This document shows, one piece after another, positions 34,147 through 42,767 of a stretch of 64,000 nt of DNA (position 1 is its first letter; every line of letters begins with the position of its first letter). This DNA is from Mongoliibacter ruber (lineage in GTDB: Bacteria > Bacteroidota > Bacteroidia > Cytophagales > Cyclobacteriaceae). The stretch lies in assembly GCF_003003005.1 (NCBI RefSeq), contig NZ_PVTR01000005.1, forward strand, positions 62,001 through 126,000. Reading direction: 5' to 3'. The notes beneath the pieces were generated by a model. That model was not told where the DNA came from and did no database searches. It saw only the letters and a list, made by a program, of their open reading frames with translations. The position numbers and the translations under genes were made by a program.

Positions 34147-35690
34147 TAAGATTTTACAGTAATTGATTTGTTGCCGATGAGAATTGGGTTGGTATTGATT
34201 CTTCCTTCTTCATCTGCATTTTCTAATTTCAATACACCTCTCGGACATACGGCACTACAAACACCGCACCCTACACAGGAGGCTCGGACTATATTTTGAC
34301 CACGTTGGGCATACCACCTGACATCGATACCCATTTCGCAGTAAGTAGAACAGTTGCCACAAGAGATGCACTGCCCTCCATTGGTGGTGATCCTAAACCT
34401 GGACTTGAACCGCTGTACTATCCCCAAATAAGCCGCTAATGGGCATCCGAACCGGCACCAAACCCTGTTACCCATAAAAGGGTAAAATCCTGTTCCAATC
34501 ACTCCGGCGAAAGCAGAACCTATGGCAAAGCCATAAATACTGTGCAATTGGTCAGTTGCTTGCCCGAGGAGTTCGAATTGCATGAAATAATTGACGATGG
34601 TGACTGCAGTCATTACAACCGCAAAAACCAAAACCCCATGAACAAGGTATCTTTCTACCTTCCAAGCTTTCAAAGACTTATCAGACAATTGTCTGTATGG
34701 GTCACCCAGCGTTTCCGCCAAGCCGCCACAGCCACATACCCAAGAGCAATACCAGCGTTTTCCGTAGAAGTATGTGAAAATAGGAACGCCCAATACGATA
34801 AGAATAATTCCCCATACCAGCATAAACATCCCCAAAGCACCAGAAGAAATCATTCCTTCAAGCCGATAGTCAAAAAAGAATGAATAATCCAATGGCCAAA
34901 TATTCTTGAAATCATGCCATGGCATATTGAGAAGCACCAAGATTTCAGGTATCAAAAAAGCAAAAGCCAATTGGAAAAACATAACTGAAGCCGTACGGAT
35001 TGTTTGGTAGGCATTGCCTTTGTATTTGCGGAACATCCTAATCCCCATCACCAGAATGGCTAATGTGTAAATAAAACCATACAAAAACCATTGAGAAGCA
35101 GGATTCCCGGAAAGCAAAATGCTCAAAGGATCAACCATCAGCACCATATTGGTCAGGTATTCTGGAAACCAATACAATATGATGTAAAATGCAATCAACC
35201 ATGTGCCTGTGATGATGCCTAGAAGTCCTCTGGATTTCATAGAGGAAAAATAAATCCCATCATTTTTGATCCCTTCTGTCTCTCCTCTATACAAAGGAAG
35301 TATGTAAAGTAATGCTCCAATCACACCTGCAAAAATGGAAATGCTAAGGAAGAAATAAGGATTTTCCTTCACCGCCCCATGGCTGGAAGCCTTAGTCAAG
35401 TCGAAGGCATAGTTATCCCAAATCACCCTATCCCACTCTTCATTGGCTTTTAGTTCATCGTTATATTCATTAAAATACTGATTGAAATCAGATACGAATG
35501 CAAAATTGCTTTCATATTCGACTCCGTACATAGGCTTCAGGACTCTTAACAATTGCTCCTGATGTTCTTGTTTTACTTTTTCTTGGACAATTTCCTGCTC
35601 AAGCTGATAGGTGCCTAGAAAAGGAATAAAGCTGAATATTCCCAAGCCAAGGATGAAAATGATTAATCCCAATATTTGTATTTTCTTCAT
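34146..35690 (-). CDS. polytopic membrane 4Fe-4S protein (NapH/NosR-like)
   Basis: The 514-residue protein has an N-terminal helix, a periplasmic region, many membrane helices, and Fe-S parts. The membrane section holds YCSWVCGCGGLAETLGDPYR and WCRFGCPLAAYLGIVQRF, both of the CxxxCP-like type seen in NapH and NosR. The C-terminus has two ferredoxin clusters: CISCGNCSTYCEMGID and CVGCGVCSAVCPRGVLKL. It should pass electrons between quinones and a partner across the membrane. The partner is probably the FAD enzyme encoded just upstream (4-base overlap at 35687-35690). The acceptor pathway is not clear: no nitrate or nitrous-oxide reductase is in the window. Confidence 0.88.
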   Translation of the reverse strand: MKKIQILGLIIFILGLGIFSFIPFLGTYQLEQEIVQEKVKQEHQEQLLRVLKPMYGVEYESNFAFVSDFNQYFNEYNDELKANEEWDRVIWDNYAFDLTKASSHGAVKENPYFFLSISIFAGVIGALLYILPLYRGETEGIKNDGIYFSSMKSRGLLGIITGTWLIAFYIILYWFPEYLTNMVLMVDPLSILLSGNPASQWFLYGFIYTLAILVMGIRMFRKYKGNAYQTIRTASVMFFQLAFAFLIPEILVLLNMPWHDFKNIWPLDYSFFFDYRLEGMISSGALGMFMLVWGIILIVLGVPIFTYFYGKRWYCSWVCGCGGLAETLGDPYRQLSDKSLKAWKVERYLVHGVLVFAVVMTAVTIVNYFMQFELLGQATDQLHSIYGFAIGSAFAGVIGTGFYPFMGNRVWCRFGCPLAAYLGIVQRFKSRFRITTNGGQCISCGNCSTYCEMGIDVRWYAQRGQNIVRASCVGCGVCSAVCPRGVLKLENADEEGRINTNPILIGNKSITVKS

Positions 35691-37042
35691 GATCTTGATC
35701 CTATTAGTCTTTTAAGAAATGAAGGCTTAGAAACTACAATTTTCTGTCCTGTTTCGGCTTCGTATTTTTCCAGGACTTGATGATAATGCTTCTTAAAAAA
35801 CTCAGCATTGAAATCAGCTTTGGGCAATTGTCTCAAGACTTCTTCAAGTTTCCAGCCTTCTTGTATAGCTAGATCAAAAAATTCATGTCTCAGTCTCCAG
35901 CCCAAGCTGTTTACCCCTACCAGTTTCCCTGAACTTTTATCATAAACAAGCCTAATACAGTTTTTCCCTGTTTGATGTTCCCAATAAAAAGAATCAAGTT
36001 CATCGATTGATTGGTTTGGAACTATGCCATAGGTTTGATACTCAATATCAAGAAATTTGGCGGAATTGAACCAGACCCCAGGTTGATAGGCTACTGGAGA
36101 AGAAACAAGGTTATTGGCCAAGGTCTCTCCATGCATTCGTCCGGTATACCAGACCTGCTCTATATTTTTTCGGTCTTTGGAGGGCGCTTGTTTAAACTCC
36201 GCACAATCACCTATTGCGTATACATCAGTTTGATTGGTTTGAAAATAATGATCGACCAATACTCCTCTGTTAATTTCCAGTCCTGAATCCCTTAGAAAGT
36301 TGACATTAGGACTTACTCCCACGGCCAGCCCTACAAATTGACAGTGAATCTTTTCTCCCTTGTTTGTGATGATTGAATTAACTGTCCCATTTTCATCTGC
36401 CAAAATTTCTTTGAGTTCAGTCTCCAATCTCAAATCTATATGGTGTTCCAAGATATGCTTTCCGATCAGTTTGGCTTCATCCTGCGGTAATACATTATCC
36501 CAGAAGTTCTTTTCCCGCACCAAAAAAGTTACTGGAATTTTCCTACTAACCAACATTTCAGCCATTTCAATCCCTATCAAACCTCCACCTACCACTACCG
36601 CATGATTGATATCTTGGGTATTTCGCTCCATTTCTTCCAAATCCTGTTTGGAATACAAGCCTTGAACTCCTTTGAAATCCTGTCCTGGCCAATCGTACTT
36701 ATTTGGTTTGGACCCTGTGGCCAAGACCAATATATCATATTCAATTTTCTCACTCGAATCGTGAAGAATTTCTTTTTTTTGGAAGTTGATCAGTTCGACC
36801 CAAGCTTTCTTCAAGCTGATGTTGTTTTTTTCCCAAAACCAATCTTCATAAGGCTTGGTATGTTCGTACTTCATGTGCCCCATATAAATATACATGAGTG
36901 CCGTTCTGGAAAAGAAATATTTGGATTCACCCGAAATCACCAAGATTTCGGTTTTGCTGTCATTTTTTCTGATATTTCTAGCGCAGGTAATGCCGGCTAT
37001 ACCATTGCCAATAATGACTATTTTGCGGTTTTTATCATTCAT
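35687..37042 (-). CDS. NAD(P)/FAD-dependent oxidoreductase
   Basis: The 451-residue flavoenzyme has a first dinucleotide fold (IVIIGNGIAGITCARNI), the DILVLATGS motif, a second fold for NAD(P)H (VVVGGGLIGIEMAEMLV), and the FAD end motif DVYAIGDCAEF. It is of the nitrite-reductase NirB or rubredoxin-reductase type with a longer C-terminal part that contains FYWEHQTGKNCIRLVYDKSS. It overlaps both neighbours (8 bases with the DUF547 gene, 4 with the Fe-S gene), so it is surely co-translated and probably feeds electrons to the membrane Fe-S protein. Confidence 0.88.
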   Translation of the reverse strand: MNDKNRKIVIIGNGIAGITCARNIRKNDSKTEILVISGESKYFFSRTALMYIYMGHMKYEHTKPYEDWFWEKNNISLKKAWVELINFQKKEILHDSSEKIEYDILVLATGSKPNKYDWPGQDFKGVQGLYSKQDLEEMERNTQDINHAVVVGGGLIGIEMAEMLVSRKIPVTFLVREKNFWDNVLPQDEAKLIGKHILEHHIDLRLETELKEILADENGTVNSIITNKGEKIHCQFVGLAVGVSPNVNFLRDSGLEINRGVLVDHYFQTNQTDVYAIGDCAEFKQAPSKDRKNIEQVWYTGRMHGETLANNLVSSPVAYQPGVWFNSAKFLDIEYQTYGIVPNQSIDELDSFYWEHQTGKNCIRLVYDKSSGKLVGVNSLGWRLRHEFFDLAIQEGWKLEEVLRQLPKADFNAEFFKKHYHQVLEKYEAETGQKIVVSKPSFLKRLIGSRS

Positions 37043-37793
37043 TTAAAGACCAATCATATTTAAGGTTTGACACCTTGGCATTGGAACTGATTTTGACTTT
37101 GGAATATTTGTTAAGGTAATCAATTAATGTCCCTTTTTTAGTAAAATCACCTTTGAACCATGAAAAAATCTGGGAAACCTCAGCCTTATCTTTCGAGATT
37201 TTATTGTACTTGGTATTATTGATGAATTCTCGAGCGACCTTATCCAACTGACTATCAAGTTTTTCAGCCATAAAGGCCTCATTTAAGAGAGGCGGGCAGG
37301 ATTTGGAAGCACAATTGACCGCAAAATGAATACGGGGCTCCTCAAATTCCTTACGGATTGTTTTGTGCTCTATATCATCAAGACTAACCTCTTCATTCCC
37401 GATTCGGATAAATTTCTTGGTCCATACTGTATGGACCATTGGAATATTCAGCGTGGGGTTTAGGTCTTTGATACTTTCTACAGGATAGTTGTCTGCGATA
37501 ATTTTTATTGTAAAGGCATTGTAGGCATTGATCCAATAGGCCAATTGCTGGTCTTTGGTCCAAGTCTTTCTATCAGGCGCATTGTCACTCAAAAGTGTGA
37601 GGTATTTTTCAAATGTAGCCATATCATTGATAAAGCCCTTATAATTGACTTTGCCGTCTTTGGACACATGCTTTTTGAGGAGATTATCAAATATCTCATG
37701 GGATGGTGGATTGCTAATGCCCCCTTCTATTGGGGCAGCATTACATGAAATATTGATGAGTATGAAGAATATTGAAATGAAAAGCATTTTCAT
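37035..37793 (-). CDS. DUF547 exported protein
   Basis: From the ATG at 37793 the product has 252 residues, with a signal peptide (MKMLFISIFFILINIS, then CNAAP, possibly lipobox-like). An upstream start at 37832 adds 13 polar residues and would spoil the signal. The DUF547 core is visible: DQQLAYWINAYNAFTIKIIA, LDDIEHKTIR, RIHFAVNCASKSCPPL and a C-terminal WFKGDF. The function of DUF547 is unknown, but CASKSCPP with two cysteines suggests redox or thiol chemistry, in keeping with the redox genes it overlaps. Confidence 0.88.
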   Translation of the reverse strand: MKMLFISIFFILINISCNAAPIEGGISNPPSHEIFDNLLKKHVSKDGKVNYKGFINDMATFEKYLTLLSDNAPDRKTWTKDQQLAYWINAYNAFTIKIIADNYPVESIKDLNPTLNIPMVHTVWTKKFIRIGNEEVSLDDIEHKTIRKEFEEPRIHFAVNCASKSCPPLLNEAFMAEKLDSQLDKVAREFINNTKYNKISKDKAEVSQIFSWFKGDFTKKGTLIDYLNKYSKVKISSNAKVSNLKYDWSLNE

Positions 37794-38125
37794 AAGAGTG
37801 TCATTTTTTGGTTTATGTATATCCGCTTTCATACCAGTAGAATCTAAATAATTGAATTAAACTGTGATTTCGAACCAATATCGATAAATATCCAATATCT
37901 ATTAGTATCCCTTTGAGCAAAAACCCTCGTTTAATTGGTTAGTGGCATGATTGCGGATAATCACATTTTGGTTTTACTAACTTACGAGATAAAAACAAAA
38001 GTGGCTTTTATTCAGGACTAGGTATTATCACTGAATTGGCAAGCCAAAGCACTGGCTTCTATTATTTGTTCTGGAGATGTTTCTTACCAAATAGCCCAAC
38101 CCTGGTTGAGGGCAAAACCTTTTAT
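37794..38125. other. intergenic region upstream of the redox operon
   Basis: No gene seen. It lies between the convergent-looking rhodanese end (38126) and the DUF547 start and must contain the promoter of the four-gene operon on the minus strand. I find no clear operator. A GATAAATATC-like A+T-rich stretch lies near 37880-37895. Confidence 0.35.
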
Positions 38126-38614
38126 TTAATTGTACACCTTTTCCCCTTTATTGAGCCAGATTCCCCAGGACTTGCTATAGGCATGCACCTTCTGGGTTTC
38201 GCTTGTCTGATCAAAAACAGGGTACCCCTCATTGACCCAATGAAATATCCCTCCATAAAGGTTATACACCTTATCAAAACCGGCTTCTTGCAGCTTTTTC
38301 CCAATGTCCTGACTTCTCGCTCCAATAGAACAATAGACAACTACAGGTTGATCTTTGGGAAGATTTTTAACTGATTCAATAGAAAAAGAGTCATACCCTA
38401 CCCAAATGGCATCTTGCAAATGTGAAACTTCAAACTCTTCTTTTTCTCTTGTGTCCAAAAAGACCGCTCTCTCCAAAGCACTCAAATCTTCAGGAGTTAC
38501 CGTGGGAAAGTTTTTATCATAGACACCTTTCAAGAGTGTTTTATAAGCAAGGCTCTGTCCCCAAGTCATAGTAGTTACCGATAAGAGTAAAATCAGGGTG
38601 AATATCGTTTTCAT
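38126..38614 (-). CDS. exported rhodanese-domain protein
   Basis: From the ATG at 38614 the product has 162 residues with a signal peptide (MKTIFTLILLLSVTTMTWGQ); the frame is open further up but that part is implausible. The single rhodanese domain has FLDTREKEEFEVSHLQDAI and the active-site loop VVVYCSIGARSQDIGKKL with the catalytic cysteine, then YNLYGGIFHWVNEGYPV. It should handle persulfide or thiol groups in the periplasm. It lies just after a Crp/Fnr-type regulator gene on the same strand and before the redox operon, so sulfur or oxygen control is plausible. Confidence 0.9.
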   Translation of the reverse strand: MKTIFTLILLLSVTTMTWGQSLAYKTLLKGVYDKNFPTVTPEDLSALERAVFLDTREKEEFEVSHLQDAIWVGYDSFSIESVKNLPKDQPVVVYCSIGARSQDIGKKLQEAGFDKVYNLYGGIFHWVNEGYPVFDQTSETQKVHAYSKSWGIWLNKGEKVYN

Positions 38615-38706
38615 AAACTCACAACAGCAATTGGAGTATATTGGTTGCGACAAAAAAAGGCAGTGCAATATGATACTGCACTGCCCTACGTTCTAATTTT
38701 CGAATA

Positions 38707-39420
38707 TTAACCATAAAAGTCTGACAGTCTAGCCAAACCTTTTTTATCCAAAACTATAATCTTCTTTCCTTCAAATTCTATCAATTCATCCTTTTTGAAT
38801 TCAGAAAGTAAGCGGATAACTGTTTCTGTTGCAGTCCCTACCAATCCTGCTATTTCTTCTCGGGTGAGTACAATATCAATTTTTTGGCCTTCCTGACCAT
38901 CAATTCCATAATTTTCACAAAGTTTCAAAAGTGTGAAAGCCAATCTTTCTCTGATTGACTTTTGGGTTGCGTCAGTAAGCTTTTCTTCCATTATACCTAA
39001 ATCATTGCAAATGGCTTTGGTAACTTTCCTCTGAAATGCATTATCGTCCGCCAATACTTTCAAAAATGACTCTTTGGGAACAAAGCAAATTTTAGCATCC
39101 TCTACTATCGTAGCCGATGAGGTGTAAGCTTCTTCTCCAAGCATAGCAGTATAGCCTAGAAAATCACCTTTTTTTGCCAAACGGATGATTTGCTCCTTTC
39201 CATTTGAAGCAGTTTTATAGACTTTAACCACTCCGTCATTGATGCAAAACACTCCTAAAGGTTTTGTCCCTTCATAGAAAAGGATTTGTCCTTTTTTATG
39301 ACTGATAAAATTTTTATTGTCAGATATATGACAAAGATGCTGATCTGATACCCCTGCGAATAGTGAAAATTTTCGACTAAGGCAGAGTTCACAGGAAACA
39401 CTTTTTGGCTGGATTTTCAT
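38707..39420 (-). CDS. Crp/Fnr-family transcription regulator
   Basis: The 237-residue protein has an N-terminal CELC pair, a cyclic-nucleotide-type beta roll (KGQILFYEGTKPLGVFCIND, KKGDFLGYTAMLGEE), a long dimer helix, and a C-terminal winged helix with LTREEIAGLVGTATETVIRL. The N-terminal cysteines (CELC plus CHI) recall Fnr, but four well-spaced cluster cysteines are not clearly present, so oxygen sensing is only possible. Its likely targets are the neighbouring rhodanese and redox genes. Confidence 0.9.
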   Translation of the reverse strand: MKIQPKSVSCELCLSRKFSLFAGVSDQHLCHISDNKNFISHKKGQILFYEGTKPLGVFCINDGVVKVYKTASNGKEQIIRLAKKGDFLGYTAMLGEEAYTSSATIVEDAKICFVPKESFLKVLADDNAFQRKVTKAICNDLGIMEEKLTDATQKSIRERLAFTLLKLCENYGIDGQEGQKIDIVLTREEIAGLVGTATETVIRLLSEFKKDELIEFEGKKIIVLDKKGLARLSDFYG

Positions 39421-39475
39421 TGGCTTTTGTACAGGGTTCTTACTTCTACTTATGGCTTAAATATACTCAAAAAGA

Positions 39476-39487
39476 TGACAGATGTCA
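39476..39487. promoter_or_regulatory. TGACA-N2-TGTCA inverted repeat upstream of the Crp/Fnr gene
   Basis: TGACAGATGTCA lies 56-67 bases upstream of the start codon at 39420 and only six bases downstream of the end of the gene at 39493. Such inverted half sites are the form expected for a Crp-family dimer, so autoregulation is possible. One copy alone is weak evidence. Confidence 0.35.
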
Positions 39488-39492
39488 CTTTT

Positions 39493-39966
39493 TTAACTGT
39501 CAAATTGAGGAATTTCTGCAATTTGTTTATATAATTTACCTTTTATGTCATATGACAAAAAAAGGTGTCGGATACCATTGCTAATACCCACGAATGGTGC
39601 AGAAATCGTCTGATTGTATACCGAGACTTGTTCTACAGTCTTTTGGGTGAGTTCAATTTCAGGTGCTTTGCATTCTATCAAAAGAAAGGGATTCCCTGAC
39701 CTATTCAGGACCAAGATATCAGACCTTTTTTGGAGTTGATTGTACTTATGTCCCCTTTCAAGTGAAATAAGTGATTTTGGGTAATTGTAATATTCAATTA
39801 AAAAAGCGATCATATGCTGTCTCACCCATTCTTCCGGAGTCAAGATCAGATTCTTCTTTCTCAGTGAATCGAAAATGCTTAATTTACCATCGATTTCCTC
39901 TAACCTGAACTCAAATTCAGGGAAATTAAGTTCAATTTTCAGGAAATCGTACTTGTATTGTGACAT
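39493..39966 (-). CDS. small HsdR N-terminal-like nuclease-fold protein
   Basis: The 157-residue protein matches the N-terminal domain of type I restriction subunit R (HSDR_N_2): LTPEEWVRQHMIAFLIEYYN, RSDILVLNRSGNPFLLIECK with the D...ExK nuclease signature, and LTQKTVEQVSVYNQTISAPF. No helicase or methylase is near. Stand-alone proteins of this kind are widespread and core-like in Bacteroidota, so this is not evidence for a restriction system. The catalytic residues look intact; the substrate is unknown. Confidence 0.85.
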   Translation of the reverse strand: MSQYKYDFLKIELNFPEFEFRLEEIDGKLSIFDSLRKKNLILTPEEWVRQHMIAFLIEYYNYPKSLISLERGHKYNQLQKRSDILVLNRSGNPFLLIECKAPEIELTQKTVEQVSVYNQTISAPFVGISNGIRHLFLSYDIKGKLYKQIAEIPQFDS

Positions 39967-40016
39967 AATGCAAATATCCGGTCTTTAGAGAACAATCACC
40001 TAATCTCTACTCAAAA

Positions 40017-41657
40017 ATGAATAAAATATTACAATACATATCCATATTGTTTTCTATCGTTTGGTTGCAAAGTTGCGGTTTGGGGAAGGAACCCGTTGAC
40101 CTCATTGTGCATAATGCTACCATTTATACCGTGGATGAAGGATTTTCCATAGCCCAAGCTTTTGCCGTAAAAGACAACCGGTATGTGGCTGTCGGAGGCA
40201 ACAGCAGTATTCTTTCCAATTATGAAAGTGAAAATGTAATTGATATGGGAGGCAAGCCCATCTATCCTGGCTTTATTGATGCCCATGCACATTTTTACCG
40301 ATATGGATTAGGCCTTCAGGTTGCCGACCTTTTGGGAGCTGAGTCTGAAGAAGAATTGGTAAAAAGGGTAAAGGACCATCATGACAGAAATCCTGAGGTA
40401 GCTTGGATCCTGGGAAAAGGCTGGGACCAAAACCTATGGGATGGGAAAGAATTTCCTACCAAGCACGCCCTTGATTCCTTATTCCCAGACACACCTGTGC
40501 TGTTGACGAGGATTGACGGACATGCAGCCTTGGTCAACCAAAAAGCGCTCACCCTTGGTGGTATTACCGCAAGGACGGAAATGGTAGGCGGAAAGGTAAT
40601 TCTCGAGGATGGCAAACCTACAGGTGTACTGATAGACAATGCCATCAAACTCGTTTCGGCCAAAGTCCCTGATGCAAGCGAAGAAGAATCAAGAAATGCA
40701 TTGCTAGGTGCTCAGGAAAATTGTTTTGCGGTAGGACTGACCACTGTGGTAGATGCTGGGCTGGAAATAGCAACAATCGACCTGATCAAGAAAATGCAGG
40801 AAGAAAACACTTTGAAAATGCGTATGTACGCAATGGTCAACCCTTCAGAGGCCAATCTGGCTCATTATTTTGAGAAAGGTCCATACCAAGACGATAAGCT
40901 TACTGTAAAAAGCTTTAAGATTTATGGAGATGGAGCTTTAGGATCAAGGGGTGCAGCACTTCTCAGGCCTTATCATGACCACAGCGACAATTATGGGTTT
41001 TTGCTAAAAAATCCAGAAGAATTCGATGAACTAGCCAAGCAAATGTATGAACACGGATTTCAAATGAACACCCACTGCATTGGAGACTCCGCAAACAGAA
41101 CTTTGCTGGACATCTATGCCAAGTATCTCAAGGGTAAAAATGACTTAAGATGGAGGATCGAACATGCTCAGATTGTAAGCAAAGAAGACATGCCCAAATT
41201 CGCAAAATACAGCATCATACCTTCTGTACAACCTACCCACGCTACTTCTGATATGTACTGGGCAGAACAGCGTCTTGGACCATTCCGAATCAAAACCGCC
41301 TATGCTTACAAAGATCTTTTGGACCAAAACAATATGCTGGCCTTGGGCAGTGATTTCCCTGTAGAACACATCAATCCTTTGTATGGGTTTCATTCTGCAG
41401 TAGCCAGAAAGGACGCAGAAAACTGGCCTGAGGATGGATTCCAGTCAGAAAACCGGATCACTCGTGAACAAGCGCTCAAAGGAATGACCATTTGGGCCGC
41501 TTATGCTAATTTTGAGGAAGACCTCAAAGGAAGTATTGAACCTGGAAAACTTGCTGATTTTGTTGTATTGGAAAATGACATTATGATTGTAGACCGCAAA
41601 GACATAAGAGGGATTCAAGTCAAAAACACATATATCGGAGGCGAAAAGGTATTTTAA
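40017..41657 (+). CDS. amidohydrolase family 3 (YtcJ-like) lipoprotein
   Basis: The 546-residue protein has a lipoprotein signal (SIVWLQSC) and an amidohydrolase fold: VDLIVHNATIYTVDEGFSIA, the metal motif GFIDAHAHFYRYG, RIDGHAALVNQKAL, KIYGDGALGSRGAAL, NTHCIGDSANR, WRIEHAQIV and LGSDFPVEHINPLYGFH. Members of this group hydrolyse N-substituted amides or formamides; the exact substrate is not predictable. The signal puts it at the cell envelope, which is common for these proteins in this phylum. Confidence 0.92.
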   Translation: MNKILQYISILFSIVWLQSCGLGKEPVDLIVHNATIYTVDEGFSIAQAFAVKDNRYVAVGGNSSILSNYESENVIDMGGKPIYPGFIDAHAHFYRYGLGLQVADLLGAESEEELVKRVKDHHDRNPEVAWILGKGWDQNLWDGKEFPTKHALDSLFPDTPVLLTRIDGHAALVNQKALTLGGITARTEMVGGKVILEDGKPTGVLIDNAIKLVSAKVPDASEEESRNALLGAQENCFAVGLTTVVDAGLEIATIDLIKKMQEENTLKMRMYAMVNPSEANLAHYFEKGPYQDDKLTVKSFKIYGDGALGSRGAALLRPYHDHSDNYGFLLKNPEEFDELAKQMYEHGFQMNTHCIGDSANRTLLDIYAKYLKGKNDLRWRIEHAQIVSKEDMPKFAKYSIIPSVQPTHATSDMYWAEQRLGPFRIKTAYAYKDLLDQNNMLALGSDFPVEHINPLYGFHSAVARKDAENWPEDGFQSENRITREQALKGMTIWAAYANFEEDLKGSIEPGKLADFVVLENDIMIVDRKDIRGIQVKNTYIGGEKVF

Positions 41658-41843
41658 GTCAAATAAAAAATCAAAGGTTAAGCCTTTTCTTGTTTAATCT
41701 GTAATTGGTAAAAAGAGCGGTTTTGTATCTACCTGACAATGACATTTCATTAGAGTCTAAAAATTCAAATCAGAAATAAGCGTCATTTATCACTCAAACT
41801 TACTAAGCTTTAGGTGTTGAAAAAACCAGTTCAAGAAACCATT

Positions 41844-42542
41844 CTAATCGAAATCCAAATAAGGACCTATCCTGTCCACCCATTCCTGATTGAATATTTT
41901 GACTTTCAATAGATCCTCGGCGCTAGCATACCGGCCATGCTGTTGCCTGTAAGCCACTATCACCTTTGCTGCCCCGTAATTGATGTAAGGGTGTTTGGCG
42001 ATTTCAGAAACATCAGCTTGATTTATTTGAAGCTTTCTGTACAGTCCTGGCTGAAAATCAAAATATTCAAAAATCCTTTCCAACACCTCCTCCTTCATAC
42101 CAAACACATCAAGTAGTTGTTCTTTAGCCAGCAAACCTCCCATTCCATCTCTGAACTTCACTATCCTTCCAGCCATGGTCTGACCAATGCCAGGAACTAT
42201 CTGCAGTACTATGGAATCTGCCTCAAAAAAATCAAGCTTATTCAAACTTGGAGCATCTCTTCGTTGATATGCAGGCAGCCTTTTGGTGGTATCTTGTGAA
42301 TTTGCCGAATCAAAATCAGATAAATGTGGTTTATAAACTTGAAAGCCAGCTTGCACCATGCTATCAATCACCCGTTGATACTCCACATGATGTTGTAAAT
42401 TTCTGTTATACAGGAATTTACTATAAATGTTTGGTATAAAATAGAGAAATAGAAACCCTGGAACCACCAATAAAAACCCACGGGATTCTCTTCTTGAAAA
42501 TCCTAAATAGGTTCTGAGAAGAAAATAAATCTTGGACTTCAT
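41844..42542 (-). CDS. helix-hairpin-helix (ComEA-like) membrane-anchored protein
   Basis: The 232-residue protein has a short basic N-terminus, one membrane helix (GFLLVVPGFLFLYFIPNI), a polar linker, and three helix-hairpin-helix units: FFEADSIVLQIVPGIGQTMA, DVFGMKEEVLERIFEYF, and YINYGAAKVIVAYRQQHGRY with AEDLLKVKIFNQEWVDRIGP. HhH repeats bind DNA without sequence preference. ComEA does this during DNA uptake, but no other competence genes lie nearby, so a role in uptake is only suggested. Confidence 0.88.
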   Translation of the reverse strand: MKSKIYFLLRTYLGFSRRESRGFLLVVPGFLFLYFIPNIYSKFLYNRNLQHHVEYQRVIDSMVQAGFQVYKPHLSDFDSANSQDTTKRLPAYQRRDAPSLNKLDFFEADSIVLQIVPGIGQTMAGRIVKFRDGMGGLLAKEQLLDVFGMKEEVLERIFEYFDFQPGLYRKLQINQADVSEIAKHPYINYGAAKVIVAYRQQHGRYASAEDLLKVKIFNQEWVDRIGPYLDFD

Positions 42543-42740
42543 AAAAATTAGATTTGGTTAATAATCCAATCGACAAAATATCCTCGTAATTGAGTGTGAT
42601 AATTTAGTAGGATTGGATTAAATATCCAAAGGTTGTGAGTTTGGAATACAATCAACATCAAAAAACATTCTGAGCTTATTTAGATAGATTTTAAATTAGG
42701 GTAGTATATCACGAAATTTTCTTTTGACGAGAAACTGGAT

Positions 42741-42748
42741 TAAATTTG
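42741..42748 (+). promoter_or_regulatory. -7 promoter element of hemA
   Basis: TAAATTTG matches the Bacteroidota -7 consensus TAnnTTTG. A TTTTG stands at 42722-42726, somewhat closer than the usual -33 spacing. It lies one base before the upstream ATG at 42750 and 19 bases before the ATG at 42768, which supports the later start. Confidence 0.5.
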
Positions 42749-42767
42749 TATGCGAAAAGTATCAGAA

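Noticed and set aside
37812-37826. 15-bp word TTTATGTATATCCGC shared with 53152-53166 as a possible insertion-site sequence
   Set aside because: A shared A+T-rich 15-mer is expected by chance about once or more in 64 kb, and flanks do not match.
39493-39966. Restriction system signalled by the HsdR N-terminal-like protein
   Set aside because: No helicase, specificity or methylase genes nearby; stand-alone copies are common core genes in this phylum.
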